From contig JARLFX010000264.1 of the NCBI GenBank assembly GCA_031296355.1, positions 1 to 18,157 of the forward strand: 18,157 nt of DNA. The letters are read 5' to 3'. The position numbers and the translations under genes are program-made. The stretch's first letter is position 1, and the number at the start of each line of letters is the position of its first letter. The notes below the pieces were generated by a model that was given only the letters and a program-made list of their open reading frames with translations, did no database searches and was not told where the DNA came from. Below, piece after piece: positions 8,359 to 16,374 of the stretch. The stretch is from Acidobacteriaceae bacterium (GTDB taxonomy: Bacteria; Acidobacteriota; Terriglobia; Terriglobales; Acidobacteriaceae).

Positions 8359-9683
8359 GCCATCACCTTGAGCTGCATAGGTTCAAGTCTGGGCAAAAGA
8401 AGATGAAGGATTCCAAGCGCAATGATGTATGAGACAGACGCTATTGCAAACGGAATAGCATAGCTATGCGTCTTATCCAAAACAAAGCCGATCATCTTTG
8501 CGTTAAACATCGCACCCAATGCGGCAGCTACGCCACCTATCCCAGTGACAGAGCCGACCGCATGACGTGGCACAGTGTCAGTAGCAACCGTGAAAAGGTT
8601 CGCTGAAAAGCCAAGATGCGCGGCCGATGCCATTCCTATTAATAGGACAGAGGGCCACAATCCGAGATGAAATGATACTGCAAATACTGGAACAACACAC
8701 AGAGCGCAGCCAAGCATGACCAGCTTGCGCGCTTTATTGACGCTCCAGCCTCTACTTATTAAATTCATCGAAAGCCATCCACCTCCGACACTTCCGGAGC
8801 TGGCCATGATATATATCACCATCACCGGCAGAGCCATTGCCGCGGCGGAGCTTGCCGCCGTAGTCCTCGTCAAGTTGTACTGTTTGGCAAGAAATCCGGG
8901 CATCCAGAAAAGAAAGAACCACCATACGGGGTCGGTCAGGCCTTTCGCTGTCAGAAATGCCCAAGTCTGACGATGCTCAAAGAGTTGCCACCACGACACT
9001 TCACCTTGTGGTTGATCGTTGCCACTACGGATATATGCCAGCTCCGATTTTTTCAGCCACGGGTGGTGGCTTGGGCTACGATAACTGACGAGCCAGATAA
9101 AAAGCCACAACACGTCTTGCATCGCAACGAACACGAAAGTCACTGGCCAAGCTACTAGTTTCAGGATCAGCGGAACGGCAAATGGCGTAATGGTTGCGCC
9201 GACAGACGAACCAGCATTAACCACACCATTGCCGAATGCCCTCTCCTTGGGCGGAAACCATTCGCCGATCGCCTTGACACATCCTGGCCAAGTCCCTGAT
9301 TCACCAAATCCAAGCGCGGCGCGAGCCAGACAAAATCCAATAGCCGACCTGACAAAGCCGTGACTTGCCGCAGCAAGAGCACACATTGCTACTACCGCCG
9401 TCATGCCAAGCCGCACTCCAATTTTATCGATGATGCGCCCCATAACTAGCAGACCGACCGCGTACGCCAGTTGAAAGCTAAACACTACGTTGGCGTAGTC
9501 CATCTCTTTCCAATGCAGGTCCTGCATGATCGTCGGCTTAAGCATTCCCAGAAGAAACCGATCCATATAATTGATTGTGGCCGCAAAGAATAGCATGCCG
9601 AGGATCATCCAACGGAGTCGCCCAACCACTTGAGAGTCAGTTGACGGCAAGTCGGAGGTGACGCTCTTTTCAGTGATTGTCAT
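8355..9683 (-). CDS. MFS sugar/sugar-acid transporter, ACS (ExuT-like) family
   Basis: Inner-membrane carrier of 442 aa with about 12 hydrophobic segments and a short cytoplasmic N-tail. It belongs to the anion:cation symporter group: INYMDRFLLGMLKP (37-50), MGRIIDKIGVRLG (81-93, loop 2-3 motif) and GFGESGTWPGCVKAIGEWFPP (125-145) are characteristic of hexuronate and related carriers. AGGTGA lies 7 nt before the ATG. It ends in the 4-bp overlap with the isomerase gene, so the pair is one operon. The family name suggests sugar acids; the neighbours suggest neutral hexoses or short oligomers. I leave the substrate open. Confidence 0.88.
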   Translation of the reverse strand: MTITEKSVTSDLPSTDSQVVGRLRWMILGMLFFAATINYMDRFLLGMLKPTIMQDLHWKEMDYANVVFSFQLAYAVGLLVMGRIIDKIGVRLGMTAVVAMCALAAASHGFVRSAIGFCLARAALGFGESGTWPGCVKAIGEWFPPKERAFGNGVVNAGSSVGATITPFAVPLILKLVAWPVTFVFVAMQDVLWLFIWLVSYRSPSHHPWLKKSELAYIRSGNDQPQGEVSWWQLFEHRQTWAFLTAKGLTDPVWWFFLFWMPGFLAKQYNLTRTTAASSAAAMALPVMVIYIMASSGSVGGGWLSMNLISRGWSVNKARKLVMLGCALCVVPVFAVSFHLGLWPSVLLIGMASAAHLGFSANLFTVATDTVPRHAVGSVTGIGGVAAALGAMFNAKMIGFVLDKTHSYAIPFAIASVSYIIALGILHLLLPRLEPMQLKVMA

Positions 9684-9771
9684 TAGTCGTCACCTGGTTA
9701 CTACTTAGTACGTTGCCATCGACTTGCCTGTTATTTTGTCCGGGTAATATAGACAGAGTCACGGTATTCAC

Positions 9772-9783
9772 CGCATCGATGCG
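9772..9783. promoter_or_regulatory. 12-bp palindrome in front of the transporter operon
   Basis: CGCATCGATGCG is a perfect palindrome 89 bp upstream of the MFS start, in the 155-bp gap after the GH5 gene. A TATATT-like hexamer lies between it and the start at about 9747-9752, but I see no good -35. It could be an operator for the transporter-isomerase pair. It is not related to the cassette palindrome. Confidence 0.35.
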
Positions 9784-9797
9784 AAGTAATTTATCTA

Positions 9798-9813
9798 TAG
9801 AAAATGATTTCTA
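9798..9813 (-). terminator. Weak A/T-rich hairpin after the GH5 gene
   Basis: TAGAAA and TTTCTA form a 6-bp stem with a 4-nt loop, 25 bp after the GH5 stop on the minus strand. The stem is A/T-rich and lacks a clean U-tract, so termination would be weak and read-through into the transporter operon is possible. Confidence 0.25.
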
Positions 9814-9838
9814 GTACTGGTCCAGCCACGCTATTCAA

Positions 9839-11017
9839 TTATTGATTCATCTGCAGTCCCATCCAATCGAGCAACCATTTCCAAGTGGCTGCGTCTGTGC
9901 GCTGGGCCGGCGGAGGCGGCAGAGACTTACTTGGAATCGCCACAGGTTTTCCGCGGAAAGTATCTGCTAATTGCTTGAACATATGACCATGGTCTTTAAT
10001 CTTGTTGTTCGTTGTTATCAGTCCCCGCGTATATTGTTCTGGACTAAATTGGAATCGGCGATCAATGTCATGACTTCCCCACCACGTAAACCAACTGACT
10101 CCGCCAGCAATGCCGTTCAGTATGACCTTTTCAAGCCATGCTGAAAGGTCTGGCGCTTCGGGATTGGGCCGGAGACCAAACTCCTGAACCCAGATAGGCT
10201 TGTTAGGAGCATTGCCATAGCTGCGCGCTAAAGCTGCCATTCCTGCCTGAAGTTGCATGGAAGGGAGAGCTGAAAAACCGCCATACTTATTGGCGCCTGT
10301 CCATTCAGGCCAGCAGTGCATAGCCACTATCTTCTGGCTTGCAACTAACGCCTGAGGCGAGAATGTATCCTCTCTAAACCAAGGATAATGCGATACTCCG
10401 TTGACATAAATATGACCTGGAGCTTCTTGTTTCATCTGCTGGAAGACATCTGACATCCAGGCATCGCCCGCTGCGGTAGGACCGCTCCAACAGCATTCGA
10501 TTTCATTTCCCAGATCGAAAGCAAGAAAGTTGCTATGCGCCCTCAATCTCCTGCTGACTTCGCGAAGATATAAATCGCGGCAACGCTTCCACCTCGAGTC
10601 AGTGTAGAAGTTTGCATCCTCAAGAAAGGGTGGCTTGAAGGCATAACCACTTAGCCAGCCCGTGTAAAGCGTTATCGCAACATCTAAGTTGCGCTTCTCA
10701 GCCAGGATCATCAACTCTTCAAATCGATCAAGGTGAGCAGTGCTCACATAGGTAGGATTCGGCTGAAACCATGGCCAAATGAGCATCACGCGTATATGGT
10801 CAGCACCAAGAGAGGCGATGCTGTCGAAATCGCGGGCAACGTTCGATGCATTCCAGTTATTCCAGCCGAACTGCCATATTGGGGTGGGAATGTAATTGAC
10901 TCCAAAGCGGTGCCGCATGATGCGGACCTCGCGGACATCATCGATTGCAATTTTCTGGGCAACCGCACTTGTTGCAAGCATGGAGGCAGTCGATCCTATA
11001 AACTCTCGCCTATTCAT
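9839..11017 (-). CDS. Tat-exported GH5-like glycoside hydrolase (cellulase/mannanase clan)
   Basis: 392-aa hydrolase of the clan-A TIM-barrel type. The N-terminus MNRREFIGSTASM has a twin-arginine motif, pointing to folded export, with a short hydrophobic stretch after it. The barrel starts near residue 37 (HRFGVNYIPTPIWQFGWNNW). AFDLGNE puts the acid/base at Glu172 and IWVQEFG the nucleophile at Glu279, as in family 5; VSWFTWWGS (307-315) fits the conserved Trp strand. Endo-beta-mannanase or glucanase activity is plausible next to GH27 and the isomerase, but subfamily and substrate cannot be read from motifs. No good Shine-Dalgarno precedes the ATG at 11017; an upstream ATG at about 11045 ends within a few codons, so 11017 is the best start. 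It is divergent from regulator 1. Confidence 0.8.
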   Translation of the reverse strand: MNRREFIGSTASMLATSAVAQKIAIDDVREVRIMRHRFGVNYIPTPIWQFGWNNWNASNVARDFDSIASLGADHIRVMLIWPWFQPNPTYVSTAHLDRFEELMILAEKRNLDVAITLYTGWLSGYAFKPPFLEDANFYTDSRWKRCRDLYLREVSRRLRAHSNFLAFDLGNEIECCWSGPTAAGDAWMSDVFQQMKQEAPGHIYVNGVSHYPWFREDTFSPQALVASQKIVAMHCWPEWTGANKYGGFSALPSMQLQAGMAALARSYGNAPNKPIWVQEFGLRPNPEAPDLSAWLEKVILNGIAGGVSWFTWWGSHDIDRRFQFSPEQYTRGLITTNNKIKDHGHMFKQLADTFRGKPVAIPSKSLPPPPAQRTDAATWKWLLDWMGLQMNQ

Positions 11018-11163
11018 GGGTTTCAGTTAAATGTTCCCTTCTTCATAATTACGGTGAAACTCCTGCAAAGGCCCTAAACTACCTCGCCGGGCATGCAGTC
11101 GTATTGTGCCGCCGAGTTCAAAACCATGAAGAGTGCTGTTTCATGTCGCCCCTATCCAACATC

Positions 11164-11193
11164 TTGTGGCTCGAATTGCGGAAGCTGTATACT
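11164..11193 (+). promoter_or_regulatory. Candidate promoter for regulator 1
   Basis: TTGTGG at 11164-11169 and TATACT at 11188-11193 are 18 bp apart and would give a start near 11200, leaving a leader of about 120 nt before the regulator. An inverted repeat TTAAC-CT-GTTAA follows at about 11209-11220. This is the clearest sigma-70-like match in the 306-bp divergent region 11018-11323. I found no convincing match facing the GH5 gene. Confidence 0.4.
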
Positions 11194-11323
11194 GTTAGAC
11201 GCCACCAGTTAACCTGTTAAGGGGTCGCTTACGTTATTGATAATGAAATAGATGTCGACTTATGCTTGATTGAACCTTGCAACGGGCAAATAAGGCAACT
11301 TATTCATTGGGAGAACTCGTTCT

Positions 11324-12553
11324 ATGGAAAACGCATCTCCGAACGCCTCTGAGGTTGTCGAGCAGTTGGATAGACTGGTACGCCATAGCTTTCTAAGGAA
11401 AAGCCACCGGCTCGTGCTTTTTTTGCGATACGTTGTCGAGCAGACGCTGCAAGGTCAGGGTGACCAACTGAAGGAGCGGAACGTAGGAACCGAGGTATTC
11501 GGGAAGGGTTCCCGGTACGATCCCGCCGCAGATTCAACAGTCCGTGTGGCAGCTTCGGAGCTCAGAAAACGGCTCGCACTCTATTATCAAGAGCCGGAGC
11601 ATGAGCGGGAGTTGCGCTTCTCGCTGCCGTTGGGCACATATACCCCAACGTTCCATTGGCCTTCAATAGAAAATAGTTCGGATGCACCAGCCAAAACTGA
11701 GAGCCTGCTGGCAACAAAACCAGTACCGGGCGCAGATGGGCTGGCTCCATCTCGCACTCATCTCTTTCCGTGGCTCTGGGTTGGCGTTCCGGCCTTGGTG
11801 TTAGCAATTATTGCTTCCATCTTCCTTTTGCAAGGCCGGCTTCTGCATGACCGGAATCTAGACGCATTTTGGGGACCGCTACTTCATACGAAAAGTCCGG
11901 TTCTGGTGCTGGTCGCTAATCACAAGTATTCGACTATAGATATTCGGGATGCTCAAAACCCCACGCAGCAGATGACTTTGGATATGTCGAACGGACATAA
12001 CCTCAACACCGTAACCTTCGACGACATGGAGTCGCTTGTCATCATCACGAGTTTCCTCAGTGCACACCATGTCCCTTACGAGGTGCAGGATGAAAACAAG
12101 GCTACGATTTCAGATCTTCGCAAAGGCCCAGTTGTACTGATCGGCGCTTACTGTAATTCCTGGGCACTGCGACTGCTCAAGCCCCTGAAGTTCCATTTTG
12201 CCAACGATCCGAGCATGACAAACTATTGGATTGAGGATAGTCAATCCAAGTCAAATCCGAAGTGGATCTTAGATCGTCGAAAACAACTAGTAACGAACGA
12301 TTATCTGGATTACGCTATCGTCGGCCGATATAATGACAACAATTTAGGTCAACCAGTTGTCATTGTTTCAGGAATAGGTGGTGGAGATAACATCAATGCG
12401 GCCCAAGCTCTAACCGACCCCGACTTCCTCTTCCGGCTATTCAGTTCATCGGGGGTAGCAAGAAAAGATAAGAACTTCGAAGCTGTTATCAGTGCTGAAA
12501 CTGTAAGCGGACATTCAGGTCAGCCGCGAATTGAAGCTAGCTACTCATGGTGA
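11324..12553 (+). CDS. Membrane-anchored winged-helix regulator with periplasmic domain (regulator 1)
   Basis: 409-aa one-component regulator of CadC/ToxR-like layout. Residues about 10-110 form a cytoplasmic DNA-binding domain. STVRVAASELRKRLALYY (71-88) resembles the recognition helix of OmpR/PhoB proteins (cf. VDVHIRRLRKAL), and LPLGTYTPTF (101-110) resembles their wing. A linker leads to one membrane segment (about 148-170, FPWLWVGVPALVLAIIASIF). The remaining 240 residues would be periplasmic and match no family I can name; VVLIGAYCNSWALRLLKPLKF and VVIVSGIGGGDN have counterparts in regulator 2. It stands next to the second acetylesterase, in the same direction. I infer that it senses a periplasmic sugar and controls part of this locus. 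GGGAG lies about 11 nt before the ATG. Confidence 0.72.
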   Translation: MENASPNASEVVEQLDRLVRHSFLRKSHRLVLFLRYVVEQTLQGQGDQLKERNVGTEVFGKGSRYDPAADSTVRVAASELRKRLALYYQEPEHERELRFSLPLGTYTPTFHWPSIENSSDAPAKTESLLATKPVPGADGLAPSRTHLFPWLWVGVPALVLAIIASIFLLQGRLLHDRNLDAFWGPLLHTKSPVLVLVANHKYSTIDIRDAQNPTQQMTLDMSNGHNLNTVTFDDMESLVIITSFLSAHHVPYEVQDENKATISDLRKGPVVLIGAYCNSWALRLLKPLKFHFANDPSMTNYWIEDSQSKSNPKWILDRRKQLVTNDYLDYAIVGRYNDNNLGQPVVIVSGIGGGDNINAAQALTDPDFLFRLFSSSGVARKDKNFEAVISAETVSGHSGQPRIEASYSW

Positions 12554-12603
12554 GATAAGTCGAGACGGAGCGTGATTAATTGCTCTCGCCCCGAAAAGAA
12601 AGC

Positions 12604-12620
12604 CTCCTGGCTGCCAGGAG
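12604..12620. terminator. Hairpin after regulator 1
   Basis: CTCCTGG and CCAGGAG form a perfect 7-bp stem with a 3-nt loop, 50 bp after the regulator stop. On the plus strand no T-run follows; on the minus strand it is followed by GCTTTCTTTTC. It may slow or end transcription, but the missing plus-strand T-tract keeps this tentative. Confidence 0.4.
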
Positions 12621-12773
12621 AGTAAGCTTACATCTAACTGCACCGAATGCCTATGCAGCCTGGCCTTTATTAGGCTATTCTTATCACTTGCCAAAAACGC
12701 ACCACTACACATCCAGTCCAGATCATTCTGACCGCCAATGCTTTTTTACTTTAGCAATTCTAGAGATTCCGTC

Positions 12774-14261
12774 ATGTTCCGCTTTCGTTTTGCCGCATTA
12801 GCGATCTTGTTTGCCGCTGACACCCTGCTTGCTTCGGCAGAAGTTTCTCTTCCCAGAATTCTTTCCAGCCACATGGTTATCCAGAGAAATCAGCCCGTCC
12901 ATGTGTGGGGTAAGGCAGCTCCCGGGGAGTCAGTGAGTGTTCAGTTTCGCCACGAGTCCCGCTCCACCATAACCAACGAACTAGGCTACTGGAGTCTCTA
13001 TCTAAGCCCTGGAGCTGATGGCGGTCCCTTTTCTATGACGGTGCGCGGCAGCAACGTGCTTACCCTCGACGACATTCTAGTGGGCGATGTATGGGTGGCT
13101 TCAGGCCAGTCCAACATGGAGTTCGAGATGCGCCGGGCAGCGACTGCTGCCACGGATCTGCCTCAAGCAGCTAACCCGAAGTTGCGTCTGCTGATTGTGA
13201 ATAAGCGCGCCTCGGAGTTTGCGCAGGATGACCTCGATGCTTCTCCCTGGATGGCTTCCACGGCGGAATCCGCCACTAACTTCTCAGCCGTCGCATGGTA
13301 TTTTGCGCGGGAGATCGCGCAGCGGGAGCACGTCCCTGTCGGCATTATCGACTCTACATGGGGCGGCACTGTGGGTGAATCCTGGACCCGCCTTGCAGCA
13401 CTCGGGCAGGATGCTTCTCTTATGCCTTTGTTTGTCTCTCGTGGAAAAATGACCGACCGCGAAGTCGACGCTCTACTCGAAGACAAGTACGAAGAGAACC
13501 TCAAGGCCGAAGCCAAGGCCCAGGGCAAACCAGAACCTCAGTTTCCATGGCACCCAATGCTCCCGATGTGGGCTCCCGGTCTGCTTTATAACGGAATGAT
13601 TGCTCCGCTGACTCCCTTTCCTATCCGCGGCGTGATCTGGTATCAGGGCGAAAGCAACAGTTCCGTCGAACGTGCGCCGCTCTATGGGCGCATCTTCCGC
13701 ACTCTCATCGAAGACTGGCGCCGCCAGTGGCGAATCGGCGATTTTCCGTTTATCTATGTGCAGCTTGCCAACTACAAGGCTCCTGCGGGCGAAAACTGGC
13801 CGACGATCCGCGAAGCACAACTGCGGGCGCTTGAGCTGCGCAATACCGCTATGGCCGTCACCATCGACATTGGTAACCCCGACAATGTGCATCCCACTGA
13901 CAAGCTTGACGTTGGTTTGCGTCTCTCACGTGCTGCTCGTGCTCTTGCGTATAGTGAGCCCATCGAATACTCTGGTCCGCTCTTCCGCCAAGCCACGCCC
14001 GAGGGCGGGGCCATCCGCGTCTGGTTTGATCATGCTACTGGGCTAACCTCTAAAGGGGGCTCTCCCGCTAGTTTCGAGGTCGCCGGCGCTGACGCACAAT
14101 TCTTTCCTGCCACAGCCACGATAGATGGCACGACGGTTATTGTATCTAGCTCAAATGTACCAGCGCCAATTGCTGTTCGATATGGATGGGCCAACAATCC
14201 CAAGTGCAATCTCTACAATAGCGATCAACTGCCAGCTTCGCCCTTCACTTCGCAACAGTAG
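12774..14261 (+). CDS. SGNH acetylesterase, sialate O-acetylesterase type (second copy)
   Basis: Exported 495-aa serine esterase of the same family as the gene at 4101-5702 but clearly diverged from it. A signal peptide MFRFRFAALAILFAADTLLASA is followed by the typical opening VSLPRILSSHMVIQRNQPVHVWG. Ser113 in ASGQSNM, the intact block WYQGESN ending at Asn295, Asp365 (IDIGNPDN) and His373 (VHPTDK) give a complete catalytic set. The ATG at 12774 is preferred because the signal peptide begins there; 12738 would add 12 uncharged-to-aromatic residues, and neither start has a strong Shine-Dalgarno. It lies 220 bp after regulator 1. Likely substrate is acetylated plant polysaccharide. Confidence 0.87.
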   Translation: MFRFRFAALAILFAADTLLASAEVSLPRILSSHMVIQRNQPVHVWGKAAPGESVSVQFRHESRSTITNELGYWSLYLSPGADGGPFSMTVRGSNVLTLDDILVGDVWVASGQSNMEFEMRRAATAATDLPQAANPKLRLLIVNKRASEFAQDDLDASPWMASTAESATNFSAVAWYFAREIAQREHVPVGIIDSTWGGTVGESWTRLAALGQDASLMPLFVSRGKMTDREVDALLEDKYEENLKAEAKAQGKPEPQFPWHPMLPMWAPGLLYNGMIAPLTPFPIRGVIWYQGESNSSVERAPLYGRIFRTLIEDWRRQWRIGDFPFIYVQLANYKAPAGENWPTIREAQLRALELRNTAMAVTIDIGNPDNVHPTDKLDVGLRLSRAARALAYSEPIEYSGPLFRQATPEGGAIRVWFDHATGLTSKGGSPASFEVAGADAQFFPATATIDGTTVIVSSSNVPAPIAVRYGWANNPKCNLYNSDQLPASPFTSQQ

Positions 14262-14336
14262 GGGCTAACGCGAAATAAATATCCCCGGCAGTGTGACACC
14301 AGACCGATGCGCGTGCGATACCGGATAAAAGGCGAT

Positions 14337-14351
14337 GCCTGCGATGCAGGC
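14337..14351 (+). terminator. Possible terminator hairpin after the second acetylesterase
   Basis: GCCTGC and GCAGGC pair with a 3-nt loop, 75 bp after the acetylesterase stop and at the left end of cassette B. Only TCGTTTG follows, so it is at best a weak terminator. The hairpin is absent from copy C, so it is not part of the conserved cassette. Confidence 0.35.
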
Positions 14352-14424
14352 TCGTTTGACAAGAGGATCGCGCCGTCTTTCAAAACTCCAGTCATTTTGC
14401 TCGTAACTTATTGAACCGCAACCC

Positions 14425-14486
14425 ATGTTACGTAACATAACCCGGTTCACGTAACCGTAGCATTACGGTGGCGTCAAGTGACTTGC
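14425..14486 (+). promoter_or_regulatory. Operator array of cassette B (three dyads)
   Basis: ATGTTACGTAACAT at 14425-14438, ACCGTAGCATTACGGT at 14454-14469 and CAAGTGACTTG at 14475-14485, in the same order and spacing as in copies A and C. A degenerate TTCACGTAACC at 14446-14456 overlaps the second dyad and repeats the TTACGTAA core with one insertion-like change. Confidence 0.75.
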
Positions 14487-14556
14487 AAACATTTTCTCTT
14501 GAGCTGAAAGTAAGTACGCTGATCAATGCTATGTAACGAAGCCTTCCTCTTTTCCC

Positions 14557-14591
14557 TCTCCACCAGCGAGAACCTGTTTTGGGAGTGGAGA
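14557..14591 (+). promoter_or_regulatory. Leader hairpin of cassette B
   Basis: TCTCCAC (14557-14563) pairs with GTGGAGA (14585-14591), 7 bp around a 21-nt loop. It occupies the same place as the 12-bp hairpin of copy A although both arms differ in sequence. Confidence 0.45.
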
Positions 14592-14667
14592 AAGCGGTGG
14601 CAATATGCCCTTATGCAGTAATGGCAATGCGGTGAACAGATAAATAGTTTGTCATGAGGATATGAAC

Positions 14668-16209
14668 ATGCAGCAATTTTTTATGCTAGTGACCGGGTTT
14701 CATAATTGGCGGATGAGAAAGACTGTTATGTCAATAAAATCGGGCTGTAGCCGCGCAAATTGTCGGCCTGCGGTGGTGCACTTTGTGGGCATAGTGCTTG
14801 TATGCCTCGCAGGTTTAGGGGGAAATGCTTTTGCTATAGATCGGTCTATCGTCGTAAAGCCGCAAGTGACGGATGAACTTCTCGCCAATCCCGGCATGGG
14901 CTGGGAGACGTTTAACCAAAGCAGCAAGGGAAACAAGAACCTGCCGTCGTGGATTCCTTCGACAATTTATTATGCCCGCTGGAGTTGGCGCGAACTTGAG
15001 CCGCAGCCCGGGATAATCAACACAGGCTTCCTTGATCAGCAACTGCAAGAAGCACATCGCGCCGGCCAAAAGCTGGCCTTCCGAGTCAAGGCATTTTCCC
15101 CGAATGTAGGCGAATCCTATGATCCGACGTGGCTCAAGAAAGCCGGTGGCCGTGAACTTATGGTGGATCATCAAGACAGTGGGCGGGTGCTTCCTATTCC
15201 TGACTTCGATGATCCAGCAACGCTCCAACTCCATTTAGATTTCATTAAACAATTGGGCGAGCGTTATGACGGCAATCCTGACTTGGATCACGTTGATATC
15301 GGGTCTCTCGGTTGGTGGGGTGAATGGCACGTAAGCCATTCCAAATTCGGCAAAATGCCGAAGGCGGAGAATTGTCAGAAGGTGTTAGATGCTTACTTGT
15401 CGGCCTTCAAGAAGACACCGTTGTTGATGTTGATTAACGGAAAGGAATTTACGACTTATGCCACGTCCCACGGCACAGGATGGCGAGCAGATTCATTAGG
15501 GGATCTGGGTGCTTTCTCATCGGCGTGGAATCACATGATCAACGGCTATCCGGATTGGATTTCTCAAAGCAAAGTGCAGGATGTCTGGAAGACAGCACCG
15601 GTAGCATTTGAACCGCCGGGCGAGATATCCGTGTATGTTGAGAAGAAATGGCCATTGCGTTGGATTTTCAACTATGGCCTTGCACTACACGGAAGCTACT
15701 TCAATGGCACGGGGGGGAGCGTACCCAACGACAAATATTTTCAGGAAGAGTTGACGCGCTTCCTGCGCCGACTTGGCTATCGCCTGGTTTTGCAGGAGTT
15801 GAGCTATCCGGAACAGGTCAAGCGTGGAGGCAAGTTCAACATCTCATCGAAGTGGAAAAATGTAGGTTCCGCACCATGTTATCGACCTTATCGCTTGGCA
15901 TATCGGCTGACCGGCGCAAATGGTTATCAGAAGGTAATTATCAGCCCGACGACAGTGAATCATTGGTTGCCTGGTTCCATAGAATTGTTCACTGAAGATT
16001 TCTTTAAAGAACCAGCGGATTTGCCCCCTGGTCCAGTCAATGAAGTTACCAACAGCATTAGCCTGCCCAGCGATATACCGACGGGAGACTACTTTCTTTC
16101 CGTCGCAATTGTGGGAGTGGATATCGAGGAACCAGTCGTGAAACTTGGAATTGCTGGGCGGAGCCCGGATGGTTGGTACCCTCTAAGCAGTTTGAAAATA
16201 GTTCCATAG
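14668..16209 (+). CDS. DUF4832 glycosidase-like secreted protein carrying the cassette leader
   Basis: 513-aa predicted exported protein. Residues 1-13 (MQQFFMLVTGFHN) are the cassette leader, followed by a basic stretch and a hydrophobic signal core ending near NAFA (56). From LLANPGMGWETF a TIM-barrel-like domain runs to about residue 330, with IYYARWSWRELEP and GSLGWWGEWH; Glu219 is a candidate catalytic acid/base. The last 180 residues form a beta-rich domain (FNISSKWKNVGSAPCYRPY; PTGDYFLSVAIVG). This two-part layout is that of DUF4832 proteins, whose activity I do not know to be established. GAGGA lies 7 nt before the ATG at 14668. ATGs at 14713 and 14728 are alternative starts that would drop the leader; 14728 gives a more ordinary signal peptide. 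Confidence 0.8.
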   Translation: MQQFFMLVTGFHNWRMRKTVMSIKSGCSRANCRPAVVHFVGIVLVCLAGLGGNAFAIDRSIVVKPQVTDELLANPGMGWETFNQSSKGNKNLPSWIPSTIYYARWSWRELEPQPGIINTGFLDQQLQEAHRAGQKLAFRVKAFSPNVGESYDPTWLKKAGGRELMVDHQDSGRVLPIPDFDDPATLQLHLDFIKQLGERYDGNPDLDHVDIGSLGWWGEWHVSHSKFGKMPKAENCQKVLDAYLSAFKKTPLLMLINGKEFTTYATSHGTGWRADSLGDLGAFSSAWNHMINGYPDWISQSKVQDVWKTAPVAFEPPGEISVYVEKKWPLRWIFNYGLALHGSYFNGTGGSVPNDKYFQEELTRFLRRLGYRLVLQELSYPEQVKRGGKFNISSKWKNVGSAPCYRPYRLAYRLTGANGYQKVIISPTTVNHWLPGSIELFTEDFFKEPADLPPGPVNEVTNSISLPSDIPTGDYFLSVAIVGVDIEEPVVKLGIAGRSPDGWYPLSSLKIVP

Positions 16210-16374
16210 TCCTACAAGAGCTTGAACCCTTTATGGCGTGTCCGACAGCGTAGTGCAATAGGATGGGTTGCGTTTATCTGCACGAGGTGCAAGCCCAGAT
16301 TCGCCCTCTGAATGTGATTGGATTCTCTATAAAACTCCGCAATCCTGTTACTTGCACTGCGGGCTGTTTTACTC

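Larger units (their letters stand above)
14343..14706 (+). repeat. Repeat cassette copy B: promoter region, 5' leader and first codons
   Basis: Plus-strand copy upstream of and entering the DUF4832 gene. It aligns with copy C from GATGCAG at 14343 (a longer left arm than the alignment with A) to CATAAT at 14706. The 41-bp block at 14446-14486 is identical to copies A and C, as is the ribosome-binding region ATGAGGATATGAACATG at 14654-14670. The leader between about 14545 and 14625 is diverged. Confidence 0.93.

Noticed and set aside
11048..11056. ATTACGGTG upstream of the GH5 gene, resembling half of the ACCGTA/TACGGT dyad
   Set aside because: Nine bases with no second arm or 14-mer palindrome nearby; too short to call the GH5 gene part of the cassette regulon.
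16210..16374. Terminator between the convergent DUF4832 and regulator 2 genes
   Set aside because: Only a 5-bp TGCAC/GTGCA stem without a T-run is present; not enough to annotate.
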